Assembly: GCA_018817585.1 (NCBI GenBank)
Contig: JAHITE010000120.1
Location: 1 to 54,871, forward strand
Reading direction: 5' to 3'
Origin: Candidatus Omnitrophota bacterium
Lineage (GTDB): Bacteria; Omnitrophota; Gorgyraeia; B26-G9
Length of the DNA stretch: 54,871 nt
The translations under genes and the position numbers were made by a program. The notes under the pieces are model-generated. The model had not been told where the DNA came from, searched no databases, and was given only the letters and a program-made list of their open reading frames with translations. Shown here piece by piece: positions 17,984 through 27,764 of this stretch; position 1 is the first letter of the stretch, and each line of letters begins with the position of its first letter.

Positions 17984-18000
17984 TTAGAAATATTTTTTCC

Positions 18001-19566
18001 CTATAAAGGTTTACAATAAAAAACCTCTACCCCTTCCCATGGGAATGTATATTTTTCCTTTAAAGAATATTTTCTTTCTATATATCTAAGCAGCTTCCCT
18101 CGATCATACATCCATCCTGGACTAATAATCAGCCAAATCGTCTTTGATTGGTTTTCCAAATTTAAATCTTTTTTGATTATTTCATCTACGTTTTCCCTAA
18201 CAATCCCGATTATAAGATTCGAACCATCCCAGAAATGATCCTGCCATTTACCATCAATTAACCGAACTTTGCCAAGATATCCATGATCAAGGTTTAAAAG
18301 TGATTTTCTCTTATCACTATAATAATACCAAAAATTCGCAAGATTCTGAATAGGCGCTAAGATAACCACATCATTTTCCTCTATATTCTTTTTAACAAAA
18401 CCTGCTACCTCCCGCCATGAATCGTGAGGAATGCAATAATAATAATGCAGCGATACGCAGGATGAGCATAATATTAATCCAATAAATATACCCCTAAAAT
18501 ATCCGCTTATTTTTTTAAGACAAATCGAGATCAAAATAATAAATGCCGGCAAGGAGATAATAATCATCTTAATCCATTTACTAATCGGCAGAAAAAAATT
18601 AGAAGCCATTAAAATAACTAATGGAAAACACAGCCATAGTAATAAAAAAATAGCCTGTTTTTTGAAATAAATTTTTCGTTTTTTTTGGCTAAGAATCAGC
18701 TGAACACTCGCCCCATAAATTAGCAAAATAAATAGATAGAAAGGAATCTTCGTGAAAAACGGCCTTTGGATGATATTATAATCACCTACTCCGCCATGAT
18801 TAATTTTTCTTCCATAACTGAAATCCGCTAATATATTCGGTAGAATCCTTTCATATTCAACTGGACAATATTTATCTGAGTAGTTTTCTACTTCCAAACA
18901 TTTAGAAGCAGGAAAAATTAAAAATAATCCGCAAATTAAAATTAATAATTGAGAAAACAGCCAGCTTCTAGCTCTATAACCACATCCTATATAAAAAAAA
19001 TTGTTTAATAAAAAAATTATTGCAGCCGCAGGAAAATGAGTATACATAGCAAAAATCATTATGACTGTATATAGGACATAATCGCCTACTTTTCCTCTTT
19101 GTATTATTTTCCAAAAATAATATATTAATAGTAAAACAAGCAACATTAAAAAAGCATAAGGTCTTGCCTGTTGAGAACGAATAACATGGTAAACCGATAT
19201 CGAAAGCAAAAAAGCGGCAAAAATCCCAGTCGTTCTGTCAAATAAAATTTTGCCAGTTTTGTATATCAGATATATTGACACAGTCCCTAATAATACTGAG
19301 AAAGACCTGATCGCGTTTTCTGTATAACCGAAAAATCCCGTCCAAATTTTAAGGAGAAGAAAATACCCTGGTCTTATAAGATAACGATGTGAAAATATTG
19401 TTATCCATGGTTTTTGGATAAAACAGATACTACAGGCTTCATCATAAGTAATACTTTTAGAAGCCAACTGAAAAATCCTGATAAAAAAACCAAGAATCAG
19501 AATACTTATAAGCAAAAAATCATACTTCACTATAAAGTTTCTAAATATATTAACGTTTTTTTTCAC
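18001..19566 (-). CDS. GT39/ArnT-like membrane glycosyltransferase
   Basis: A 521-aa polytopic protein. After the first helix it has S-I-T-Y-D-E-A (38-44), with D42-E43 where GT39/ArnT-type enzymes carry the catalytic acid. R-P-G-Y-F-L-L-L-K-I-W and R-S-F-S-V-L-L-G follow, then S-V-Y-H-V-I-R-S-Q-Q-A-R-P-Y-A, a well-known PMT_2 segment. About ten helices end near residue 355, and the last ~150 residues are an extracytoplasmic domain. The family moves a sugar from polyprenyl phosphate to lipid, protein or glycan outside the cytoplasm. It is the last gene of the 15-gene run, overlapping the hydrolase-like gene by 17 bp. Confidence 0.85.
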   Translation of the reverse strand: MKKNVNIFRNFIVKYDFLLISILILGFFIRIFQLASKSITYDEACSICFIQKPWITIFSHRYLIRPGYFLLLKIWTGFFGYTENAIRSFSVLLGTVSIYLIYKTGKILFDRTTGIFAAFLLSISVYHVIRSQQARPYAFLMLLVLLLIYYFWKIIQRGKVGDYVLYTVIMIFAMYTHFPAAAIIFLLNNFFYIGCGYRARSWLFSQLLILICGLFLIFPASKCLEVENYSDKYCPVEYERILPNILADFSYGRKINHGGVGDYNIIQRPFFTKIPFYLFILLIYGASVQLILSQKKRKIYFKKQAIFLLLWLCFPLVILMASNFFLPISKWIKMIIISLPAFIILISICLKKISGYFRGIFIGLILCSSCVSLHYYYCIPHDSWREVAGFVKKNIEENDVVILAPIQNLANFWYYYSDKRKSLLNLDHGYLGKVRLIDGKWQDHFWDGSNLIIGIVRENVDEIIKKDLNLENQSKTIWLIISPGWMYDRGKLLRYIERKYSLKEKYTFPWEGVEVFYCKPL

Positions 19567-21706
19567 TGTCTCTATTTTTCATCCTTTTAATCCAGGAAGA
19601 ATAGATCATCCCGGCTGGTTTAAGAGAACCATCACCATGAACACAACAACCTAATTCATCATCCCACTTTTCGGGTTCTGAAGCATCATCCCAAAGCCTA
19701 TCCTGGCGAGTCCATTGCCAAGGAACAAATCCGGAAGCTTCACTTTTTATAAATTCGCGCAGATCATTTTCCATCTTCTTGGCCTGTTTGATTTCCTCGC
19801 CAAGAGAGCTTCCGGCATCATTCCAAACTTCTCCAAAAATAAACGGTTTTCTCAATTGTCCATCCGTTGTAAATTCTTTAATATTATATGTATGCACAGA
19901 CGCATAATCTAATATATCTATTAACTTTAGACTAATCGGCCCCCCAATAGTTATGAAATGATTATCACCATTATTTCTAAATTGATTTTTACATAATAAA
20001 GCCCATTCCCGCAATATTCCCAAGTCATCATCAGCTAAACGCGGCTCATTCCATAAATCCCAAACAATTCCCGGCGTTCCTTCGTACCGCTCAGCAAGAA
20101 TTTTAATAAATTCTAATTGACGTTTCACCTTATCCTGATCAATAATCCGTTCTTTAAGTCCCAACCAACCTATCGGATTTCCCATTTCTTTAGGGACTAA
20201 AGTAAATAAATCTATGCAAAAAACCATATTATGTTCTCCAGCTAGATAAATTAAGGCATCCAATATCCGCAACGATCTTTCAGAAGGTAAATATGTTTTA
20301 TCCGCAGCCTGCAAATAAGGGTCTATCTCCATCTTTAATATATCTGAGAAATAATCTCGAAACCATTTAGAATGGTGATAATGTATCCGAACAAAATTAA
20401 TTCCCAAATCCCGCATGGACTTAAAATCATTTCTTATTTTTAAAACGTTTGGTTCTACCCATAAGAGTTCTCCGCTCTTACTTTCGTAATAATTGACTCC
20501 AAAGAGCATGCTTTGTTTATCATTAATATAAAACCTACCGTCTCTTATACTCAACACTGGATTATTTTTACCCAGATGGTTAAAGACTAAAAATCCATTT
20601 TCCTTCTTTCCAAAAACAACTCCGCCTGCCTTCACCTCGGCCTGAAGTTTATAAAAATCGCTTTTAAACTCTTCAGGGGCCCACACCAGATCTAAAGAAA
20701 TTTCTCCTCCGGCTTTTAACTTAATTTTTTTATTTTTTTTGAAAATAATTTTTCCATTTTTACCGATAATCCTTAATTCAATATTAAATTTACAAACTTC
20801 CCTTCCAGTGTTTAAAACCTTAGCAAAAATCTTAACTACTTCTCCTTGTTTGTAAACAGGCATATCCGTTGATAATTCACTTAAAACAATCGGGAAAGAA
20901 ACTTGTCTGATAATATTCAGTAAATTTTCACGGGCATGATTATTAGCTGGATTCAAAGGATTATTATCATTATTAGCCCCAATTAAAACCCATTTTTTAG
21001 GCATATCTTTTCTGCTACCTGTATAAGGGTTCAACCAGCTTTCTATAAATATTATCGATTTCGCATAATCATATTTTTTCAAAAGCTCAGAATGGAAAAA
21101 ATCTCTTACTGGGATCCGATAGGGAAAAACATTCCCATACGAGGGAACAATCGGAGTATTTTTAAGCGAATTAGCAACCGTCAATCCAATCATATTTTCA
21201 TCCGGCAGTTCATAATATTTTATACCAAGAGGCGCCAAAAATTCGTTGTAAGGATCTTCGCTTTGCACCTTCTGCCATTTTTCTTTTATCCGCTTGACCG
21301 GCACCCAAAAAGGCCTTCCCGCTATATTAAAGATACCTCCGCCTTGATAAATATAGTTCTTAATAGATTTAAAAGCTTCTTGCGGAAACGCCTCCCCATA
21401 AGGAAGAATAAGCAAATCAACTTTTTCGGTATTTAAGTAGTTTTTATCGGAAAGCTCTTGAGTATCCAGATAACTAACTAAAAATTCTTTGGAAATATTT
21501 TCATATAACCATTGAGGCGTCAATAATCCAGGAACACAAACTGCAGGAAATCCTTCTTCTTTAAATATTGCGATCTTGAATTTATTAGCCCCACTCTTAG
21601 CGCGATCATTATTAGAATCAGCATATATATTCAAAATATTAGGACCCACCAAAACAATATAAATACTAATACTAATACTAATGATTATCCATAATCTTTT
21701 TCTCAT
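19550..21706 (-). CDS. Exported multidomain glycoside-hydrolase-like protein
   Basis: A 718-aa protein. Residues 6-22 are a hydrophobic signal or anchor helix. Residues ~43-270 resemble a glutamine-amidotransferase-like fold (L-I-L-P-Y-G-E near 99-105, Q-G-G-G-I-F). Residues ~275-375 look like a CARDB-type beta domain. From ~395 a clan-A glycosidase barrel follows: F-G-V-N-Y-Y-E-S, F-V-R-I-H-Y-H-H, W-N-E-P with E554 as likely acid/base, V-H-T-Y at 604-607, and F-G-E with E626 as likely nucleophile. This is the GH5/GH2-like catalytic pattern, and both glutamates are present. It probably trims or remodels the glycan made by the operon, or degrades an external one. It overlaps the GT39-like gene by 17 bp. 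Confidence 0.82.
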   Translation of the reverse strand: MRKRLWIIISISISIYIVLVGPNILNIYADSNNDRAKSGANKFKIAIFKEEGFPAVCVPGLLTPQWLYENISKEFLVSYLDTQELSDKNYLNTEKVDLLILPYGEAFPQEAFKSIKNYIYQGGGIFNIAGRPFWVPVKRIKEKWQKVQSEDPYNEFLAPLGIKYYELPDENMIGLTVANSLKNTPIVPSYGNVFPYRIPVRDFFHSELLKKYDYAKSIIFIESWLNPYTGSRKDMPKKWVLIGANNDNNPLNPANNHARENLLNIIRQVSFPIVLSELSTDMPVYKQGEVVKIFAKVLNTGREVCKFNIELRIIGKNGKIIFKKNKKIKLKAGGEISLDLVWAPEEFKSDFYKLQAEVKAGGVVFGKKENGFLVFNHLGKNNPVLSIRDGRFYINDKQSMLFGVNYYESKSGELLWVEPNVLKIRNDFKSMRDLGINFVRIHYHHSKWFRDYFSDILKMEIDPYLQAADKTYLPSERSLRILDALIYLAGEHNMVFCIDLFTLVPKEMGNPIGWLGLKERIIDQDKVKRQLEFIKILAERYEGTPGIVWDLWNEPRLADDDLGILREWALLCKNQFRNNGDNHFITIGGPISLKLIDILDYASVHTYNIKEFTTDGQLRKPFIFGEVWNDAGSSLGEEIKQAKKMENDLREFIKSEASGFVPWQWTRQDRLWDDASEPEKWDDELGCCVHGDGSLKPAGMIYSSWIKRMKNRDSEKKR

Positions 21707-21707
21707 T

Positions 21708-22589
21708 TTAATCCCGCTTTCTAATTAATTCAGGCAATGAATAAACTACTTCAACGATTGCCTTCAAAGTAAATGGATTTGTAAAAAGCATAAATACAAA
21801 CCGCGGCAGATCATAAATAAAAAATCCGGGTATAAACAATAACAGATGTTTCCAATTTCCATTTTTAATCAATAGAAAATACCTATTTCTAAAAGAAAGA
21901 TATTGTTTAAATGGGGTACTGTGAGCTGAACTGTCCCGATAATGATAACAAACTGCCCGAAGAACACACATTGCTTTCCAGCCTTGATTGCGAGCCCGCC
22001 ATGCTAAATCAAAATCTTCAACCAAAAAGAAAAATTTTGGATCAAACACCTCATCTTCATAAATTATATCACTTATTAACTCTTTTCTATATACTGCAGC
22101 TGCTGCGCAAGGTCCAAATATTTCAAATGTTGCTTTAAAATCAGTAGAATCTTTTTTCCCCTCAGCAATATTAAATAATCTAAAAAACAGACCAAGCTTT
22201 AAACCCAGACAATCAATTGTCTTTTTATCCATGCGCAGAAATTTCCCCTGCACCATTCCCACAGACTTATCTATCTTAAGATAATTCAGTAATTTTGAAA
22301 TGTAATCTGGCTCAAGCACTATATCGCTATTCAAAGTCAGGATATAATCGGCTTTGGCTTTATTTATTGCCTGATTATTGGCAGTACAAAATCCCTTATT
22401 CTGTTTATTTTCAATAAGCAGCACCTCGGGAAAAGTTTTTTTTATGATCTCAATGGTTTTATCTGTAGAACCATTATCAACTACAAACACCTCAAAAGGA
22501 GCAATGCTCTGGCTAAAAACAGAATCAAGGCATTTAGCAAGAAATTTTTCCGCATTCCAAGTAACGATAATTGCACTTATTTTGTCCAT
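21708..22589 (-). CDS. Family 2 glycosyltransferase, rhamnosyltransferase-like
   Basis: A 293-aa GT-A transferase: I-I-V-T-W-N-A-E near the start, V-D-N-G-S-T-D-K-T, N-K-G-F-C-T-A-N-N, then L-N-S-D-I-V-L as the D-x-D-like metal site. F-G-P-C-A-A-A-A-V-Y-R-K and D-E-V-F-D-P-K-F-F-F-L-V-E-D-F-D-L follow, the acceptor-site pattern of WbbL-type enzymes. A short hydrophobic stretch near the C-terminus could associate with the membrane. It probably adds a sugar to a growing lipid-linked oligosaccharide on the cytoplasmic face. It overlaps the upstream rSAM gene by 13 bp. Confidence 0.87.
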   Translation of the reverse strand: MDKISAIIVTWNAEKFLAKCLDSVFSQSIAPFEVFVVDNGSTDKTIEIIKKTFPEVLLIENKQNKGFCTANNQAINKAKADYILTLNSDIVLEPDYISKLLNYLKIDKSVGMVQGKFLRMDKKTIDCLGLKLGLFFRLFNIAEGKKDSTDFKATFEIFGPCAAAAVYRKELISDIIYEDEVFDPKFFFLVEDFDLAWRARNQGWKAMCVLRAVCYHYRDSSAHSTPFKQYLSFRNRYFLLIKNGNWKHLLLFIPGFFIYDLPRFVFMLFTNPFTLKAIVEVVYSLPELIRKRD

Positions 22590-24052
22590 CTTATGGTTTG
22601 AAATTTAACCTCTCTGCCAAGGCGTTTAAATCCCTTGACTAAAAACCCGATAAACCCATAGCGTTTAAACACAAAAACCACCCATTGTCCAAAACCGTTT
22701 TTTTTTATTTTCTGTGCCATAAAAATATGGTCGCGGACCAGCAGAGCTTTACGCTTAACTTCCTCGATCTTACTATGAGTATAATCAGGATAATCCAGCA
22801 CAGCAGTGCTGCCTCCGTCATAATCACTGTCTGATATTTTTTTCCTTAAGAACCCCTGGTCTTTAACATAAACATAAAACGGTGTACCGGGCTGTGGAGT
22901 GCATATAGACAGCTGTAAATTGTCCAGCAAATTACTGCTTAAAAGGTTTTCAATTAATTTAACTGTTTTTTCATCCTCTATTTTGTTTGAGCCTAAAGCT
23001 CCAAAAGTAAAAGTCCCATATGTTTTTAAGCCTATATCTTTTGCTGATTTGAGCAAATCTATTGTTTTATTCAAATCCCTAGGTTTACCCATGGCCTGCA
23101 GTACTTTTTCACTGGCGCTTTCAATCCCGATGCGGAGCTTATAATATCCGGCATTTTTCATGGCCCGCATTACCGGTTCATCAAGGAAACGCAGGTCACA
23201 CATTGCTTCAAACTTTAAATCATCAAGCTTATTTTCAATAATCGCGGCTGTAAGGTCAAGGATAAACTGTTTGTCGCTATTATGCGCCTCTTCATCAAAA
23301 AATACTCCCTGCATTTGCGGGTATTTTTCTCTGAGATGCTTGATTTCATTTATAATATCCTTTATTTCCCGTTTACGCCAGTTCGCCTGATTATAATAAA
23401 CATGCCGGGCAACGCAAAAATTACATCCCCCCGGACAGCCGCGAGAAGCATACATCTGAATCTCACGGAATTCACAGCTGGGCTCACCCGGCACTGCATA
23501 ATCCATCCGGCTGACATCATCATCTTCCGGCCAGGGCAGAGTTTTAATATCTAAAAGCGGCCGGCGGCCATTTGGATACAATCCCGGAATCTCATCTTTC
23601 GGTTTTAGCTGCACTATGTCCAAAACCGTAAACTCATATTCACCGATGCAGACATGATCAATCCCCTGATCAATAAGCTGCTGGGGGAAAGCACTGGCAT
23701 GAGGCCCGACAAATACCAGTTTGGTATTGCATACTGCTTTTATCTTCAGTGCCAAAGCAATATTTTCCTCAATCATCCGGGTGGCGCTTTCTATGATCAG
23801 CATATCCGGTTTTTCTGACATGATCAGTTTATAGTATTCCTCCTGATCCAGGCGCTGCAGACAGCCGTCAATAAATTTAACCTGATGTTTTGTCTGCTGC
23901 TTTAACAACGAAGATAAATAAGCCAATTCCCAGGGATAATAAGCAAACCAATGGAATTTGCTTTTAACCGCCTCTGACCAGCGGCTGGGGGAATGAATTA
24001 TATAATCAGCGTTCTTATCTTTTCCAATTGAATTGGCAATAACGATTTTCAT
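22577..24052 (-). CDS. Cobalamin-binding radical SAM protein
   Basis: A 491-aa enzyme. The cobalamin domain covers ~1-150 (P-W-E-L-A-Y-L at 40-46, F-V-G-P-H-A-S near 114-120, C-I-G-E-Y-E-F). The rSAM motif is R-G-C-P-G-G-C-N-F-C with C206, C210 and C213. F-F-D-E-E-A-H-N and R-I-G-I-E-S-A lie in the barrel. The C-terminus is basic and hydrophobic. Embedded in a glycosyltransferase operon, it likely modifies a sugar or its lipid carrier, for example by C-methylation, but this is inference. It overlaps the preceding GT4 gene by 4 bp and the following GT2 gene by 13 bp. Confidence 0.9.
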   Translation of the reverse strand: MKIVIANSIGKDKNADYIIHSPSRWSEAVKSKFHWFAYYPWELAYLSSLLKQQTKHQVKFIDGCLQRLDQEEYYKLIMSEKPDMLIIESATRMIEENIALALKIKAVCNTKLVFVGPHASAFPQQLIDQGIDHVCIGEYEFTVLDIVQLKPKDEIPGLYPNGRRPLLDIKTLPWPEDDDVSRMDYAVPGEPSCEFREIQMYASRGCPGGCNFCVARHVYYNQANWRKREIKDIINEIKHLREKYPQMQGVFFDEEAHNSDKQFILDLTAAIIENKLDDLKFEAMCDLRFLDEPVMRAMKNAGYYKLRIGIESASEKVLQAMGKPRDLNKTIDLLKSAKDIGLKTYGTFTFGALGSNKIEDEKTVKLIENLLSSNLLDNLQLSICTPQPGTPFYVYVKDQGFLRKKISDSDYDGGSTAVLDYPDYTHSKIEEVKRKALLVRDHIFMAQKIKKNGFGQWVVFVFKRYGFIGFLVKGFKRLGREVKFQTIRWTK

Positions 24053-25140
24053 GATTTATTTATTTCTTTCAGCAGTATTTCTGAGACTTTTTTAATAGAA
24101 TATTTATCTTCTACAGTTTTTCGGGCATTAGCGCCTAAAGTCTTGCGCATATTTTTATTTTCCACAAGCAGCTTAAGGGCAGCGACAAATTCCTGTTTTG
24201 TCTTCGCCAATAAACCGTTGATCCCATGTTTAATCATAAGTTCTGTTTCTCCGATCCGAGAAACCACAACCGGCTTGGACATGGCCATGTATTCAAATAA
24301 GCGAGTCGGGCTTTTTGCCTGATTGAATTTTGTCTGCTGAATAAGCGGCATAATCCCAATATCAATCTCATCGAGGTACTGTGGAACATTTTCCGGAGCT
24401 ATCCAGGGCTTTAACAGAACATTGCTGTCAGCTGTGTCTTGGACAAGCTGCTGCACCTGCTCATAGTATATCCCCTCACCCATAATTTCAAGCCTTATAT
24501 CCGGATATTCCGCTGAGACTTGAGCAAAACAATCCAGAAGAAATCCAATATTTTCCAGATTATCTTTTCTGTACATAGTTCCCAGCCAGGACAAAATAAT
24601 CGGCTGCTTATTTTTCTTTTCCTCGCCTGGTTTAAAAATATCTGTATCTACTGCCGTGGGTATATACAGCACTTGTTTATTATACGCCAAGAGATATTCT
24701 CTAAGAAACTTACTAGCCCCAATACACAAACAACTTCGCTTGGCAATGAAACCCATTGCCGCATAGGCCAGAGATTTAGGGAATTTAGCAAAATAATACT
24801 CTATATTCTCCCTGGCTTCCCAGTCATCTAAATCAAAAATAAGCTTTTTACCTTGAAGTAAGCTGATTAATAAAGGCGCTAAAGAATGATAATTACAGCG
24901 CTGCAAAACCAAAACAGCATCTTTGCCCCAAAGATACTTAAATGCTTTTAAGTTATAGCCCAGCTTATCCCATATCGACATTTCCCCTTCTTGTTTACCG
25001 CTTTTTGCCCCCAGATTATCGGCAAAGGAAAATATCTCGGTTTCAATTCCCGCTTGATTTAAATACTTGGCAAATCCATAACAGCGGACTCTTACTGCCG
25101 GCATTTGCTTATGTTCTCGGGTTATAAATATTATTTTCAT
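24049..25140 (-). CDS. Family 4 glycosyltransferase
   Basis: A 363-aa GT-B fold enzyme. The N-domain ends near L-I-F-D-L-D-D-W-E-A; the C-domain has I-L-S-W-L-G-T, I-M-G-E-G, D-I-G-I-M-P-L and the donor site E-Y-M-A-M-S-K-P-V-V-V-S, followed by the acidic residues of the E-x7-E-like motif. It shares the D-D-W-E segment with the other GT4 enzyme at 37530-38687, so the two may be related. No membrane segment is seen. It likely acts in the cytoplasm with a nucleotide sugar donor. Confidence 0.88.
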   Translation of the reverse strand: MKIIFITREHKQMPAVRVRCYGFAKYLNQAGIETEIFSFADNLGAKSGKQEGEMSIWDKLGYNLKAFKYLWGKDAVLVLQRCNYHSLAPLLISLLQGKKLIFDLDDWEARENIEYYFAKFPKSLAYAAMGFIAKRSCLCIGASKFLREYLLAYNKQVLYIPTAVDTDIFKPGEEKKNKQPIILSWLGTMYRKDNLENIGFLLDCFAQVSAEYPDIRLEIMGEGIYYEQVQQLVQDTADSNVLLKPWIAPENVPQYLDEIDIGIMPLIQQTKFNQAKSPTRLFEYMAMSKPVVVSRIGETELMIKHGINGLLAKTKQEFVAALKLLVENKNMRKTLGANARKTVEDKYSIKKVSEILLKEINKS

Positions 25141-25141
25141 T

Positions 25142-26539
25142 TTAATCTTTTCTCTGATAAATTAAATATCCGGTTAGAACCGCTAACTGCTCCCATTTAT
25201 TTTGATCCGCGTTTACCTGTTCAGCAAAGGGTAAGACCAAGTATTCCGGTTTTTCTTGTGTTTCTAAGCTCGGCGAATCCGCGGTTAAATAATGAAAATT
25301 AACCTGCGGCAGTCCGCTTTCCATCGTAATCACACTATGATAACCCTCCGGCTGATTCCGAAGATAAATCAGCGAATCAGCGCTTGCGTTTTCTTTAAGC
25401 CAACAACTCGCTTCTTTTACCGAAAAAGGAACTTTAGGAATTTTATAAAATCCGACAATTAATGATAATAGGCAGATACTGATTATCAGTAATAAGCCAT
25501 ATTTTTTATGTTTTAAACCACAAATCTTCAACAAAGAAAATACCCCTTGAATCAGATAAGGAATCAGTAATGCTGAGACAAAAAGCAATCCCTGGTCCAA
25601 GATTAATATTTCCTTACGAAAAATATTCAGACTAAGCAAAAAGATCAGAAAAACTATGGATAAAATATATTTAAGTTGCTTTTTCTTTTTTAAACTAAAA
25701 AACATGCCGATAAAACTAAGGCAAAACAGCATTGTCTCTGGCTGGAGAAATAAACTAGCCAATATCTGCCGTAAACTTTTTCCCGCTAAAAACAAAAAAG
25801 TATACAAACTGTCAGGATTATGAAAATTCTTATACCATAACCATCCCTGCCCATATTGTTTATCCACAACATAATTCCACCAAAGGGGAAATAAACAACT
25901 TATTCCGAGAAATAAAAATTCATTTAAAAGCTTACTCTGGGAATTTCGCGGCTGTTCTAAAAAAATAGAGACGGCAATTACCGGGATTACCAGCCAAGCC
26001 AAATAACTATAGCCGCAGGCAATCAAACCAAAAACCGCTGCTGAAAAATATTTACGCTCAAAGACCTTGCCCAAACAAAGGAATAAAAATCCAAGAGCAA
26101 TAATATCCGGCATTGTTACCACACTCATTATTATGTGCTGATAATAACTATACAGCAAGACTCCGGACAGCAATCCGATTTTGCGGTTAAATATTTTTTT
26201 AATCAGATAATAATAAGAAATCACTGACAAACTGCCCGTAACGACAATTAAAAACCTAGCACTGATAATCTGCTCAGAACCAAGTTTAACCGCCCCAGCA
26301 AGACTATACAGAAAAAGCGGCAATTGCTGATAAAACACATTCTGAGAAAGAGCGGGATTGGTTAATATATGTAATCCTGTAATAATATTAAGCATCGGCT
26401 CTTGGCCATAGAAGTTATCCGCGGCAAGTAAAAAAGCAAACCGGATAAGAAACGCGTCAACAAATAAGCAAAGCGCTATAATTAAATCCTGTTTCAACAA
26501 TCCCGCGTAAATTAAATTATATTCTAGTTTTTGTTTCAT
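25142..26539 (-). CDS. GT39-like polytopic membrane glycosyltransferase
   Basis: A 465-aa protein with about ten helices. After the first helix comes A-D-N-F-Y-G-Q-E-P-M-L, where D41 or E46 could be the catalytic acid. Q-L-P-L-F-L-Y-S-L-A-G and S-A-R-F-L-I-V match the family plan, as does I-I-M-S-V-V-T-M-P-D. It is a distant relative of the pair at 27757 and 29258 (compare D-F-H-G-I and D-N-F-H-G-I). The C-terminal ~90 residues are extracytoplasmic. It starts within the aminotransferase gene (23-bp overlap) and ends 1 bp before the GT4 gene. Confidence 0.8.
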   Translation of the reverse strand: MKQKLEYNLIYAGLLKQDLIIALCLFVDAFLIRFAFLLAADNFYGQEPMLNIITGLHILTNPALSQNVFYQQLPLFLYSLAGAVKLGSEQIISARFLIVVTGSLSVISYYYLIKKIFNRKIGLLSGVLLYSYYQHIIMSVVTMPDIIALGFLFLCLGKVFERKYFSAAVFGLIACGYSYLAWLVIPVIAVSIFLEQPRNSQSKLLNEFLFLGISCLFPLWWNYVVDKQYGQGWLWYKNFHNPDSLYTFLFLAGKSLRQILASLFLQPETMLFCLSFIGMFFSLKKKKQLKYILSIVFLIFLLSLNIFRKEILILDQGLLFVSALLIPYLIQGVFSLLKICGLKHKKYGLLLIISICLLSLIVGFYKIPKVPFSVKEASCWLKENASADSLIYLRNQPEGYHSVITMESGLPQVNFHYLTADSPSLETQEKPEYLVLPFAEQVNADQNKWEQLAVLTGYLIYQRKD

Positions 26540-27764
26540 AATATTTCTCGATTAATTCAGCTATTTTTCGCGTATCTGACGCAGTTAAGGGTGAATACAG
26601 CGGTAAATATACATTTTCTTGTTCAAGAATCAGGCTGTTCGGACAATCCGCGGCATACGCGGAAAATTCTTTTACATAAGCGCAGGCCCGGACAAATCCC
26701 GGGCTAAGATCAATTCCTTGCGCGAATAAAAAGCTAATTAACTTCTGGCGATCGGCAACGCGGATCACATAGTTCAAATAAATATTTTTTACACTTTTTT
26801 GCTGATTAAAGATACTCACTTGTCTGACTTTTGATAATCCTTGATTAAGAACTTCAGCCTTGTTTATCTTCTCCTGATTTAATTTATCGAGATTTTTAAG
26901 CTGGATTAATCCGACACTAGCCTGAGCCGGAGAAAATAAAACATTAAATCTATCTAATTCAGCTTGGTTCAATATTTTAACTTTCAGCGTTTTACTGATA
27001 TTTTCATCCCGCTGCTTACCGATTAAACTTAATAATGGATATATCAGCCAAGTAAATACAAATGGTCTTGTTAGCCAGGCCAAAATTGCTGCTTTTAAAA
27101 ATCTTAATATCAGCGTTGCTTTAGAAATCTGCCTAAACCCCGTTAGCATTTGCCTTAGATCAGCCGCCAATTTAGGATCATCTGTAACCAGCATTGCCCC
27201 GCCCAAAGTATTTAGATTCTTAAACATATTAAAACTAAAATAAGCGATTTTACCAAAACCGCCGGTTTTTTTAGCTTTATACTCTGCCCCGCAGGCCTGA
27301 GCAGCATCTTCAATAACCGTAAGCCGATACTTATCGGCAATATTTAGCAGTCTATCCAAATCACCGGGATTACCATGCATATGGGTGATTAAAATAAATT
27401 TGGTCTTATCCGTAATTTTCGGCTCGATCAGATCAGGATCCATATTTCCATCCCCCAGACTAATGTCTATAAAAATCGGCCTTAAATTACTGCTGATAAT
27501 CACGTCAATTACTTCGGTAACTGTATAACTCGTGACAATAATCTCATCGCCTGCCTGCGCCCCTAAAACCTTGAGCCCCAGGCTTAAAGCTGTTTTAGCA
27601 CAAGAAACAGCAATTGCTTTTTTAACCTGCACATAGGCGGCAAAATCATTTTCAAATTTCGTAACTAAACTTTCCCCAGGCTTATTTCGACTCAATAAAC
27701 CCCAAAAAAAAGCCTGGATATCTTGGCTGGAAAAATTAATTGTTCCTCTGCAAAATCTACTCAT
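26517..27764 (-). CDS. DegT/DnrJ/EryC1/StrS-type sugar aminotransferase
   Basis: A 415-aa PLP enzyme. V-S-C-A-K-T-A-L-S-L near residues 53-62 binds the cofactor phosphate. E-D-A-A-Q-A-C-G-A holds the ring-contacting D153. S-F-N-M-F-K-N-L-N-T-L-G-G places the Schiff-base lysine at K182. The length is typical of the family, which aminates keto-sugar nucleotides. A hydrophobic stretch near ~215-245 is an unusual insert and may be a membrane-associating loop. In this operon it would provide an amino sugar for the glycan. It overlaps both neighbouring GT-C genes. Confidence 0.88.
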   Translation of the reverse strand: MSRFCRGTINFSSQDIQAFFWGLLSRNKPGESLVTKFENDFAAYVQVKKAIAVSCAKTALSLGLKVLGAQAGDEIIVTSYTVTEVIDVIISSNLRPIFIDISLGDGNMDPDLIEPKITDKTKFILITHMHGNPGDLDRLLNIADKYRLTVIEDAAQACGAEYKAKKTGGFGKIAYFSFNMFKNLNTLGGAMLVTDDPKLAADLRQMLTGFRQISKATLILRFLKAAILAWLTRPFVFTWLIYPLLSLIGKQRDENISKTLKVKILNQAELDRFNVLFSPAQASVGLIQLKNLDKLNQEKINKAEVLNQGLSKVRQVSIFNQQKSVKNIYLNYVIRVADRQKLISFLFAQGIDLSPGFVRACAYVKEFSAYAADCPNSLILEQENVYLPLYSPLTASDTRKIAELIEKYYETKTRI

